Assembly (NCBI RefSeq): GCF_001704155.1
Contig: NZ_CP016294.1
Span: 1,485,501-1,549,500 of the forward strand
DNA length: 64,000 nucleotides
Direction: 5' to 3'
Source of the DNA: Stenotrophomonas rhizophila
GTDB lineage: Bacteria > Pseudomonadota > Gammaproteobacteria > Xanthomonadales > Xanthomonadaceae
Every line of letters begins with the position of its first letter. Position 1 is the first letter of the stretch. Below the pieces are notes generated by a model. The model did not search any database. It saw nothing but the letters and a program-made list of their open reading frames with translations, and was not told the origin of the DNA. Shown piece by piece: positions 33,573 through 40,414 of this stretch. The position numbers and the translations under genes were made by a program.

Positions 33573-34799
33573 TCAGCGCGTGCCCGGAACCGCATGGCAC
33601 CCGTAGCGCGCTTCGCGGATCGGCAGGTTGATCACCGCTGCCAGCGCGGCCAGGGCCATGTCGGCGTACCACATCCACAGGTAGTTGCCGGAATGGGCCA
33701 GCGCCAACCCGCCCAGCCACGCGCCGAAGAAGCCGCCGAGCTGGTGCGAGAGGAGGGTCAGGCCGAACAACGTGCCCAGGTAACGCGGACCGAACAGCTT
33801 GCCGACCAGGCCGGCGGTGGGCGGCACCGTGGCCAGCCAGGTGAAGCCCAGCGCGGCGGAGAACACATAGAAGGTGAGCGCGGTGGGCGGGGCCAGCAGG
33901 TAGGCGCCGATCATGACCGCGCGGCTGGCGTACATCCAGAACAGCAGGTACTTCATGCGGTAGCGCTGGCCGAGTGCGCCCACCAGCAGGCTGCCGGCGA
34001 TGTTGAACAGCCCGATCAGGGCGATGGAGGTGGACGCGACCGTCGGCGACAGCCCGCACAGCGCGATTTCGCCGGGCAGGTGGGTGACCAGGAAGGCGAT
34101 GTGCAGCCCGCAGGTGAAAAAGCCCAGGTGCAGGTACCAATAGCTGCGGTCGCGCGCGGCCACGTGCAGTTGTGCGCGCAGGCCATCGTCATCGGCGGCG
34201 CCGGCCGCGGCATGGTCACTGGCACGTCGCCGCAGCGGCCAGGCCAGCGGCAGCGACAGCAGCGCGGCGGCCGCCATCACCCACATCGCCCGCGCCCAGC
34301 CGGCGCTGCTGATCACCCACTGCACCAGCGGGGCGAACACGAACTGGCCGAGCGAACCGCCGGCGTTGATCAGGCCGGCGGCGAAGGAGCGTTTTTCAGC
34401 GGGGAGCCGATGCGCGGTGGCGCCGATCAATACCGAGAAGCTGCCCGCACCGGCACCGGCGGCCATCAACAGGCCCAAGGTGAAGCTCAGCCCGAGTGGG
34501 CTGGTCAGCAGCGGCGCCAACAGCAGGCCGGCCACCAGGATCAGCGTGCCGCCCAACAGTACCGGCCATGCCCCGCGCTGGTCGGCCACCGCGCCAAACA
34601 CCGGCTGCACCGCGCCCCAGACGAACTGCCCGATTGCGAGCGCGAAGCTGATCTCGACAATGCTCACCCCGGTGCTGCGGTGGATCGGGTCCACGTACAG
34701 CCCCGACGTCTGCCGCACGCCCATGGTCACCATCAGGATCGCCGAGGCCGCCACAAGCAGCCCCCAATGCATGCGCGGGGCGGGGGACGCTGGATGCAT
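33573..34799 (-). CDS. MFS transporter, 12 helices, substrate unknown
   Basis: 408 residues with about twelve hydrophobic segments. Motifs include VTMGVRQTSGLYVDPI in helix 1, GAVADQRGAWPVLLGG (MFS motif A between helices 2 and 3) and a repeat-like sequence at LLVGALGQRYRMKYLLFW between helices 8 and 9. It resembles the monocarboxylate/oxalate or cyanate-type MFS group rather than a drug pump. ATG 34799 follows a GGGAA site; the longer frame runs into the neighbouring terminator and receptor gene. It stands alone between the pump operon and the ZnuD-like receptor. Its 3' end lies 89 bases from the TetR start. Confidence 0.8.
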   Translation of the reverse strand: MHPASPAPRMHWGLLVAASAILMVTMGVRQTSGLYVDPIHRSTGVSIVEISFALAIGQFVWGAVQPVFGAVADQRGAWPVLLGGTLILVAGLLLAPLLTSPLGLSFTLGLLMAAGAGAGSFSVLIGATAHRLPAEKRSFAAGLINAGGSLGQFVFAPLVQWVISSAGWARAMWVMAAAALLSLPLAWPLRRRASDHAAAGAADDDGLRAQLHVAARDRSYWYLHLGFFTCGLHIAFLVTHLPGEIALCGLSPTVASTSIALIGLFNIAGSLLVGALGQRYRMKYLLFWMYASRAVMIGAYLLAPPTALTFYVFSAALGFTWLATVPPTAGLVGKLFGPRYLGTLFGLTLLSHQLGGFFGAWLGGLALAHSGNYLWMWYADMALAALAAVINLPIREARYGCHAVPGTR

Positions 34800-34839
34800 G
34801 GGACGTTCCCGGTCGGTGGATGTTCCGGATTGTACGACC

Positions 34840-34865
34840 AAAAAAACGGGGGCCGTGCGGCCCCC
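34840..34865 (-). terminator. Intrinsic terminator of the ZnuD-like receptor gene
   Basis: On the minus strand a 7-base stem (GGGGGCC / GGCCCCC) with a 4-base loop is followed by C and seven T residues, 28 bases after the receptor stop codon. Confidence 0.9.
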
Positions 34866-34893
34866 GAAGGTCAAACGGTGACCCCAGCGGGGA

Positions 34894-37080
34894 TCAGAAG
34901 TACGCGCGGATGCCGAACGCCACGCCACGGCCCGGCAGCGGCGAGTAATCGCGCAGCAGCGAGGTGTGTGCACGCGCCTCGCGGTTGGTCAGGTTGTTGC
35001 CGTCCAGGAACACCTCGTAGCTGTTGCTGTCCGAGCGGTCCCAGCGGTAGGCGAAGTGCGCGTCCACCAGGGTGTAGCCCGCGCTCTCGGCTTCGTTCTG
35101 CGCGGTGTCCTTCTGGCTGCTGTAACGCACTGCACCCACCGAGGCGCGCCAGCCATCACGCGACCAGCGCAGGTCGGCGCCGACCCGCGCCGGGGAGATG
35201 CGCGGCAGGTAGCCGCTGTTGGCCAGGTCCACGGTGTAGTTGTGGTCGTGGTCACCGTGCGGCACGGCGATGTCGACACTGCGGCTGCCGCTGCCATCCA
35301 GTTCGGCCTTGACGTAGTCACCGAACACGCGCAGGTCCCAGTCGCCGCTGTTGCCTTCGAACAGGTGCACCAGCGCTTCGGCCTCGGCGCCCTTGAAGGT
35401 GGCGTCCTGCTGGGTCCACAGGCGCACCGGCAGGCTTTCGACCACGCCGGTGTCGGCCAGGTAGATAAAGTCCTTGAACTTCGTCTGGTAGATCGACGCG
35501 GAGAAATCGAGGCGGTCGCTGTGGGTGTGGATGCCGAGCTCCACGCGCTGGCCGCGTTCGGTCTTCAGGTTGGCATCGCCGATTTCCAGCGAACGGGTGG
35601 CGATATGCGCTCCGGCCGCGTACAGCTCTTCATTGGTCGGGGCGCGCTCGGATCCGTCCACGCCAAAGCGCAGGTCGACGGCGTCGTTGAGCTTCCAGAT
35701 ACCGGCCGCCGAGAGGTTGGTGGCATCGAAGGTGCGCGCGCGGTAGTCGCCGGTCGGGTCCAGCTTGACCTGGTCGTGGCGGCCGCCCAGTTCCAGCTTG
35801 AACGGGCCGAACTGCTTTTCCTGCAGCACGAACAGACCCACGTTGCGGGTGCCGGTATCGGGCACGAAGGCTTCTTCGCCCTTGGCGCCGAAATCGCTGT
35901 TGCCGAACTGCAGGCCGAACGCGCCGTCCCAGCCGCCGATCTGCTGCTGCACGGCTTCCAGGCGGGCTTCGACGCCGCGGTTGGTGAAGCGGGTGGACGG
36001 CGTGCCAGCTTCCAGCTCGACATGTTCGTAGTCGGTGTAGGCGGTGCGAAGGTTGATGTTCTTCAGGAACGACACGGGGTTGTAGATGCCGCCCTTGGCT
36101 TCGAAGCGGTTCTGCACCATGTCGATGCGCACGTCGTGCTCGTCGCCTTCTTCTTCCTCGTCGCCATGGTCGTGATCGTGGTCATGGTCGTCGTCGGCAT
36201 GCACGTGCGCGCCGTTGGGGATGCCGTAGTTGGTGCGGTAGGTGCTGGCCGAGGCGCCGAAATAGCCGCCCTCGCCGAGCCAGGTGGCGCCGACGCCGCC
36301 GGCGCGGGTGCGGATGGAGCTGTTGTCCAGGGTGCCGCGGCGCGGTTCGTCGGTGTCGCCCTCTTCGTGGTCGTGGCCGCTGTGGTCTTCCAGGCCGTCG
36401 ATCACCGCGTAGCCGGGAATGCGGTAGTCATCGCCGTTGCGGACCAGGCCATCGACATGCAGCACCCAGTTGCCGTTCACGCCATCGAGCCGGAACATGC
36501 CGCTGCGTTCGTCGTTGACCGAGTTGCCGCGCAGTTCGGCGCGGCCGCTGAGCGGGCGGTCGGGGAGGTCGCGGGCGATGCGGCCATCCACCACGTTGAC
36601 TGCGCCGCCAATGGCGCCACTGCCGAACAGCAGGGTGGCCGGACCCTTGAGCACTTCGATCTGGTCGGCCAGGAACGGTTCGATGCTGGTGGCGTGGTCG
36701 GCGCTGACGGTGGAGGCATCCATGTTGCCCATGCCGTTGGAGAGCACAGCCACGCGCGGGCCTTCCTGGCCACGGATGATCGGGCGGCCGACGCCGGGGC
36801 CGAAGAAGGTGCTCTGCACGCCGGGCAGCTTGGCCACGGTGTCGCCGAGGGTGCCTGCCTTCTGTTCGTCCAGGCGCTCGCCAGCGAGCACGTCCACGGG
36901 GCGCGCCAGCGATTCGGCATCGCCCTGCAGCGGGCTGGCGGTGACCTTCACTGCGGACAGTTCGGTCAGGTGGTGGTCACGCTCGGCGGTATCGTCGGCG
37001 GCGAAGGCCAGGGTGGGGAGCAGCGCAGCGGCAAGCGCCAGGGACAGGGCGTGTGGCGTGAGGGAGCGGGAAGAGCGCAT
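34894..37080 (-). CDS. znuD: ZnuD-like TonB-dependent zinc receptor
   Basis: 728 residues. Signal peptide (ALSLALAAALLPTLAFAAD), plug domain (KVTASPLQG, LPGVQSTFFGPGVGRPIIRG, VLKGPATLLFGSGAIGG) and a barrel ending in Phe (FGIRAYF). Extracellular loops are rich in metal ligands: DHSGHDHEEGD near residue 235 and the run HADDDHDHDHDHGDEEEE near residue 300, the hallmark of ZnuD. It imports zinc, free or complexed, across the outer membrane. ATG 37080 is chosen over an upstream TTG. A Zur-box-like sequence lies 24 bases before it, and zur is in the same window. It has its own terminator and is divergent from the MerC-domain gene. Confidence 0.9.
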   Translation of the reverse strand: MRSSRSLTPHALSLALAAALLPTLAFAADDTAERDHHLTELSAVKVTASPLQGDAESLARPVDVLAGERLDEQKAGTLGDTVAKLPGVQSTFFGPGVGRPIIRGQEGPRVAVLSNGMGNMDASTVSADHATSIEPFLADQIEVLKGPATLLFGSGAIGGAVNVVDGRIARDLPDRPLSGRAELRGNSVNDERSGMFRLDGVNGNWVLHVDGLVRNGDDYRIPGYAVIDGLEDHSGHDHEEGDTDEPRRGTLDNSSIRTRAGGVGATWLGEGGYFGASASTYRTNYGIPNGAHVHADDDHDHDHDHGDEEEEGDEHDVRIDMVQNRFEAKGGIYNPVSFLKNINLRTAYTDYEHVELEAGTPSTRFTNRGVEARLEAVQQQIGGWDGAFGLQFGNSDFGAKGEEAFVPDTGTRNVGLFVLQEKQFGPFKLELGGRHDQVKLDPTGDYRARTFDATNLSAAGIWKLNDAVDLRFGVDGSERAPTNEELYAAGAHIATRSLEIGDANLKTERGQRVELGIHTHSDRLDFSASIYQTKFKDFIYLADTGVVESLPVRLWTQQDATFKGAEAEALVHLFEGNSGDWDLRVFGDYVKAELDGSGSRSVDIAVPHGDHDHNYTVDLANSGYLPRISPARVGADLRWSRDGWRASVGAVRYSSQKDTAQNEAESAGYTLVDAHFAYRWDRSDSNSYEVFLDGNNLTNREARAHTSLLRDYSPLPGRGVAFGIRAYF

Positions 37081-37103
37081 GGGCAAGGGGTCCGTCGGTC
37101 GAA

Positions 37104-37120
37104 TTGTTACAATGTATCAA
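37104..37120 (-). promoter_or_regulatory. Candidate Zur box of znuD
   Basis: TTGTTACAATGTATCAA matches the gammaproteobacterial Zur consensus ATGTTATANTATAACAT at 11 of 16 defined positions and has partial dyad symmetry. It lies 24 bases upstream of the znuD ATG, where zinc-loaded Zur would block transcription. Confidence 0.5.
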
Positions 37121-37198
37121 TGGTGGGGCGCGCCAATCCCGTCAAATCGGGAGGGTGGAACCGGGTAAGGCAGGGGGAGGGAGTGCGCGTCGGGATTG

Positions 37199-37215
37199 AT
37201 GTTATATTATTCCAT
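37199..37215 (+). promoter_or_regulatory. Candidate Zur box of the MerC-domain gene
   Basis: ATGTTATATTATTCCAT matches the Zur consensus ATGTTATANTATAACAT at 14 of 16 defined positions. It lies 27 bases before the ATG of the MerC-domain protein and is strikingly AT-rich for this genome. Confidence 0.65.
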
Positions 37216-37242
37216 AACGCTTCGCCGACCCTGCTGGAAGTC

Positions 37243-37656
37243 ATGCCCCTGTTCTCCCGCCTCCGTCATCTGTTGGATCGCTTTGGTGCCACCGGCTCGT
37301 TGCTGTGTGCGGTGCACTGCGCCGTGCTGCCTGTTCTGCTGGCGGCCGCGCCCTCATTGGGGTTGTCGGTGTGGCTGGGCGACGGGGTGGAACTGGCGTT
37401 GGTCAGCTTCGTGACCCTGCTGGGGCTGTTCAGCCTGGTGTGGGGCTATCGCCGCCACGGGGCGCTGCGCGCGCTGGGCTTCCTGGTGCCGGGCCTGACC
37501 GCGCTGTGGGCGGGGTTGCTGTACGGGCCGCTGCACCATTCGGCGGTGCCGCATGCGGTGGTGATGACGCTGGGCGGGGTGCTGGTGGGTGTTGCGCACC
37601 TGGTCAACCTGCGCCTGAACCACGGGCACGTCCATGATGCGAGCTGTGCGCACTGA
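37243..37656 (+). CDS. MerC-domain small membrane protein, probably zinc-related
   Basis: 137 residues with four hydrophobic segments (SLLCAVHCAVLPVLLAAAP, VELALVSFVTLLGLFSLVW, ALGFLVPGLTALWAGLLY, AVVMTLGGVLVGVAHLV). The CAVHC in helix 1 fits the metal-binding cysteine pair of MerC-type proteins, and the tail HGHVHDASCAH adds ligands. MerC itself carries mercury, but no other mer gene is present. The divergent partner is a zinc receptor and both have Zur-like boxes, so transport of zinc across the inner membrane is the better guess. ATG 37243 has GGAAG nearby. The large overlapping frame antisense to znuD is not a gene. Confidence 0.75.
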   Translation: MPLFSRLRHLLDRFGATGSLLCAVHCAVLPVLLAAAPSLGLSVWLGDGVELALVSFVTLLGLFSLVWGYRRHGALRALGFLVPGLTALWAGLLYGPLHHSAVPHAVVMTLGGVLVGVAHLVNLRLNHGHVHDASCAH

Positions 37657-37716
37657 GGTGCTGTGGTAGGCTTTCCGATCGTGCGCGGGGGCGTCTGCAA
37701 GGACGGGCCCGCCGAA

Positions 37717-37732
37717 CCCGTGTCAGCACGGG
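37717..37732 (+). other. Stable hairpin in the leader of the bTHX gene
   Basis: CCCGTG-TCAG-CACGGG forms a perfect 6-base stem with a tetraloop, 18 bases before the AAGGAG ribosome site of the bTHX gene. It could be part of a structured 5' leader. No known riboswitch core was recognised. Confidence 0.4.
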
Positions 37733-37764
37733 GTAATCAGATTTCAGACTAAGGAGTTGACGAC

Positions 37765-37947
37765 ATGGGTAAGGGTGACCGCAAGACCGCCAAGGGCAAG
37801 CGCTACAACGCCAGCTACGGCAATTCGCGTTCGCACGCGGTGAGCAAGGTGGCCGTGGGCGCAGCTGCGCCGGTCGCCAAGAAGACCGTGGCCAAGGCCC
37901 CGGCAAAGAAGGCAGTGGCCAAGAAGGCTGTTGCCAAGGCCGGCTGA
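37765..37947 (+). CDS. Small ribosomal protein bTHX with Lys/Ala-rich tail
   Basis: 60 residues. The N-terminal MGKGDRKTAKGKRYNASYGN matches the conserved core of 30S protein THX (bTHX), a small basic protein that sits in the head of the 30S subunit. The remaining half is a Lys/Ala/Val tail (KKTVAKAPAKKAVAKKAVAK) resembling histone H1-like tails, longer than the Thermus protein. The Shine-Dalgarno AAGGAG lies eight bases before ATG 37765, and a strong terminator follows. It is a single-gene unit with high-expression features. Confidence 0.85.
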   Translation: MGKGDRKTAKGKRYNASYGNSRSHAVSKVAVGAAAPVAKKTVAKAPAKKAVAKKAVAKAG

Positions 37948-37966
37948 TCGCTCAGCCAGGTCCGAC

Positions 37967-37999
37967 GAAAAAACGCGGCGCTTGCGCCGCGTTTTTTTT
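37967..37999. terminator. Strong intrinsic terminator after bTHX gene
   Basis: A stem AACGCGGCGC / GCGCCGCGTT with a 2-base TT loop is flanked by an A-run on the left and eight T residues on the right, so it can work in both directions. It lies 19 bases after the stop. Confidence 0.93.
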
Positions 38000-38103
38000 G
38001 GTTTCGAGCAATGTGATTGCGGACAACCCGATAGTGCCGGGCCCTGCCCGGCAGCTTCATGCATTTTGGCGAACAGCCGGTGGGCCTTGCGTGGCCTGAG
38101 CTG

Positions 38104-38207
38104 GGCCGGCGGGTGCGGGTTTGCGGGACACGCCGTAAACCCATCCATGGGGGCTTGGCAAAAACATCCATGTTTTTGACAGTCCCGCAAACCCGCCCCC
38201 GCCGACC
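38104..38207 (+). repeat. Hairpin element, copy A1
   Basis: Outer arms 38104-38129 and 38182-38207 pair at 24 of 26 positions. They enclose a core that begins ACACGCCGTAAACCC and ends ACATCCATGTTTTTGACAGT. The core itself can form two small stems (CCC-ATCCAT-GGG and AAAAACAT-CC-ATGTTTTT). Three further copies occur at 38435, 61532 and 61835. This copy has a different, fully paired inner arm (TTTGCGGGAC). It is part of the repeat-filled, gene-free stretch 37948-38600; about 100 bases upstream of it (38000-38103) show nothing recognisable. Confidence 0.9.
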
Positions 38208-38292
38208 CTCGACGGTGTGTTGGTGGCCACGGAAGATCAACGGCGGTGTCGATCATCTTCATGCGTTACCGGCCGCGGTGGCGCTGCATGCC

Positions 38293-38315
38293 GTCGTTCG
38301 GGAACCGACGCTACC
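38293..38315 (-). repeat. SMAG/REP palindrome between hairpin copies A1 and A2
   Basis: On the minus strand it reads GTAG followed by CGTCGGTTCCCGAACGAC, the same family as the units at 29930 and 61711. Confidence 0.7.
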
Positions 38316-38381
38316 GGACGAGGTTGATTCAGCGTACCCAGCCGGGTACCCGGCCCCACGTTCATTCGGCGTACCCGCTGC

Positions 38382-38404
38382 GTAGGGACACGCCATGCGT
38401 GTCT
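38382..38404 (+). repeat. SMAG/REP palindrome between hairpin copies A1 and A2
   Basis: GTAG followed by a hairpin GACACGC-CAT-GCGTGTC, the same design as the unit at 61782 but with different arm bases. Confidence 0.75.
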
Positions 38405-38434
38405 GATTTTCGTATCCGCACGCGACCATCTGTC

Positions 38435-38549
38435 GGGGAGGCCGGCGGGCAGCTCCTGTAGGGACTGTCAAAAACATGGATGTTTTTTGCCAAGCCCCCA
38501 AGGATGGGTTTACGGCGTGTCCCGTAAGGGGCTGCCCGTCGGCCTCCCC
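38435..38549 (-). repeat. Hairpin element, copy A2 (inverted)
   Basis: Outer arms 38435-38465 and 38519-38549 pair at 26 of 31 positions plus two G-U pairs, leaving a 3-base internal mismatch next to GGGAC. The core is the reverse complement of A1 with few changes. It is inverted relative to A1, with 227 bases between them. The 28 bases after it (CAGCACG...CTGAAACGCTGC) recur after copy B2, so the repeated unit extends past the stem. Confidence 0.9.
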
Positions 38550-38600
38550 AGCACGGAAAAACTGAAACGCTGCGATTCGCCAACCCGTCAGCAATCGAAA

Positions 38601-39866
38601 TCACTTCAACGCAGGAACCAGCGTCTCGGGATTGCCATCGTTCGGGGCGGCCGGAATGCCCAGCAGACGCGTCATCAACGGATAGAGGTCTACGTTGTCG
38701 AAGCCGGGCAGGGTTGCGCCCTGTTTGAACGACGGACCGCGGGCGATGAAGATCGCGCGCATCGAGGGCAGGGCGTTGTCGTAGCCGTGCGAGCCGCGGT
38801 CGCCGGGTTTGCGCTCGGCCAGGCGCTCGCGGGTCAGCGCGTTCCAGCCTTCGTGCATCTGGCAGATGATCGGCGGGATGCGCGGATTGGAGCCGTACTC
38901 CCAGCGCGCCGGCAGCGTCTGCCGCGTCCAGCAGTGGTAGTTCGCGTGCGCGCCCAGCAGGATCGCTTCGGCCGCCGGTTGTTTTCCAGGCAGCGGGGCG
39001 AAGCCGATCGACTGGCCCGTCGACACGTTGCTGGCGATGGTGGGGTCGACCATGTCTTCCACCGCGATGGTCTGGCCATCGGGTACCTGCGCCATGCCGT
39101 GGTCCGAGACCACGATCAGGTTGGTGCTGCCATCCAGGCCGCGTGCCGCAAGGCCGTCGAGCAGGCGACCGATGGCCGTGTCCACCTGGACGATGGCGGC
39201 GGCGTACTCTGGGGAATCCGGGCCGAAATGGTGGCCGGCCTTGTCGACCTGCTCCATGTACAGGGTGACCAGTCGCGGCGCATCCGGGCCATCATCGCCG
39301 ACCCATCGCAATACGTCATCGACGCGGTCGGCGAGGGGCACATCGGGGCTGTATACCCGCCACTGGCTCGGCCGCACGCCCTGGATGGCCGCCTCGCTGC
39401 CTGGCCACGACCAGGTGGCGCTGCGCAGGCCAGCCTTCTCCGCGCCGACCCAGATCGGCTCGCCACCCCACCAGCGCGAATCGGTCACCGCCTCCGGCAG
39501 GTTGACCTGGAACCGACCCAGCGCCTCTTCCTGCATGCTGTTGTGGATGATGCCGTGGTGGTTCGGGCGCAGCCCGGTGACCAGCGTGTAGTGGTTGGGG
39601 AAGGTGAGCGACGGGTACGACGGCGTCATCCAGCGGGCGCGTACGCCGTCGTGCGCGATGCGCGACAGGTTCGGCGTGATGCCACGGTCGAGCATGTCCG
39701 CACGCAGGCCGTCGATCGAGACCAGCAGCAGTTTCGGCGTAGTGGCCGCCAGCGCGGCGGCGCCGGCGACAGCCGCTGTTGGCGGCGTGGGCGTGGGCGG
39801 CGCGCTGGCACAGCTGGTCAGCGCGAGGGCGGCGGCAAGCGCCAGCGAAAGGCGGACGGAAATCAT
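38601..39866 (-). CDS. Alkaline phosphatase-superfamily phosphodiesterase (NPP-like), lipoprotein
   Basis: 421 residues. The signal peptide ends in a lipobox (LALTSCAS). KLLLVSIDGLRADML holds the first metal Asp, and YPSLTFPNHYTLVTG holds the nucleophilic Thr of nucleotide pyrophosphatase/phosphodiesterases. TLYMEQVDKAGHHFG, VVSDHGMAQ and RGSHGYDN supply the remaining zinc ligands. It probably hydrolyses phosphodiester or pyrophosphate bonds of extracytoplasmic nucleotides or lipids. ATG 39866 precedes the signal peptide; the longer upstream frame overlaps ogt. It is followed on the minus strand by the repeat locus. Confidence 0.88.
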   Translation of the reverse strand: MISVRLSLALAAALALTSCASAPPTPTPPTAAVAGAAALAATTPKLLLVSIDGLRADMLDRGITPNLSRIAHDGVRARWMTPSYPSLTFPNHYTLVTGLRPNHHGIIHNSMQEEALGRFQVNLPEAVTDSRWWGGEPIWVGAEKAGLRSATWSWPGSEAAIQGVRPSQWRVYSPDVPLADRVDDVLRWVGDDGPDAPRLVTLYMEQVDKAGHHFGPDSPEYAAAIVQVDTAIGRLLDGLAARGLDGSTNLIVVSDHGMAQVPDGQTIAVEDMVDPTIASNVSTGQSIGFAPLPGKQPAAEAILLGAHANYHCWTRQTLPARWEYGSNPRIPPIICQMHEGWNALTRERLAERKPGDRGSHGYDNALPSMRAIFIARGPSFKQGATLPGFDNVDLYPLMTRLLGIPAAPNDGNPETLVPALK

Positions 39867-39918
39867 CCGCCCATGATAGTCCGCCGCAGTGACGCGGCGA
39901 AGACAACCGATGGCACGG

Positions 39919-40410
39919 TCAGGCGAACAGCGGCTGCGTGCGCGATTCGAGTTCGAGCAATGCGGCCTTGGTTTCCAGGCCGCCACCGAACCCGGTAAGT
40001 GCGCCGCTGCTGCCGATCACGCGGTGGCAGGGCAGCACGATGGGCAGTGGGTTGCGTCCGTTGGCTGCGCCCACCGCGCGGCTGGCCGTGGGCTGGCCGA
40101 TGTGGCGTGCCAGCTGCACGTAGCTCCAGGTTTCGCCGAACGGAATGTCGGCCAGCGCCTTCCATACGCGCAGCTGGAACCCGGTGCCGTGCGGGGCCAG
40201 GGGCAGTTCGAAGCCGCTGCGTTCGCCGCGCAGATACTGCAGCAGCTGGGTGCGCGCTTCGCGCAGCGCATACGCATCGCGCTGCCACTGCGCGCGGCCC
40301 TTGGCGTCGTAGCGGTTGTTTTCGAACAGGATGTGGTGGATGCCCTGGCTGTCGCCGGCGACGGTCAGTGCGCCGATGGGGCTGTCGAAGGTGTCGTAGA
40401 GCAGGTTCAT
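39919..40410 (-). CDS. ogt: Methylated-DNA--protein-cysteine methyltransferase
   Basis: 163 residues. The active site PCHRVIGSSGALTGFGGG contains the acceptor cysteine, preceded by the HTH region ARHIGQPTASRAVGAANGRN. It removes methyl or ethyl groups from O6-guanine by suicidal transfer to the cysteine. The gene begins four bases after the stop of the ada-alkA gene, so both alkylation-repair activities are in one operon. ATG 40410 directly precedes the conserved MNLLYDTFDSPIG. Induction by the Ada sensor next door is likely but no site is proven. Confidence 0.95.
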   Translation of the reverse strand: MNLLYDTFDSPIGALTVAGDSQGIHHILFENNRYDAKGRAQWQRDAYALREARTQLLQYLRGERSGFELPLAPHGTGFQLRVWKALADIPFGETWSYVQLARHIGQPTASRAVGAANGRNPLPIVLPCHRVIGSSGALTGFGGGLETKAALLELESRTQPLFA

Positions 40411-40414
40411 GCGG

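Noticed and set aside
34966..37656. 896-codon plus-strand frame ending in the MerC-domain gene
   Set aside because: Most of it is antisense to znuD. Only the last 137 residues, from ATG 37243, form a credible protein.
37243..37656. Mercury resistance operon member
   Set aside because: No merR, merT, merP or merA is nearby, and the upstream site resembles a Zur box.
37717..37732. Known riboswitch before the bTHX gene
   Set aside because: Only a simple hairpin is visible; I could not match cobalamin, fluoride, guanidine or SAM cores.
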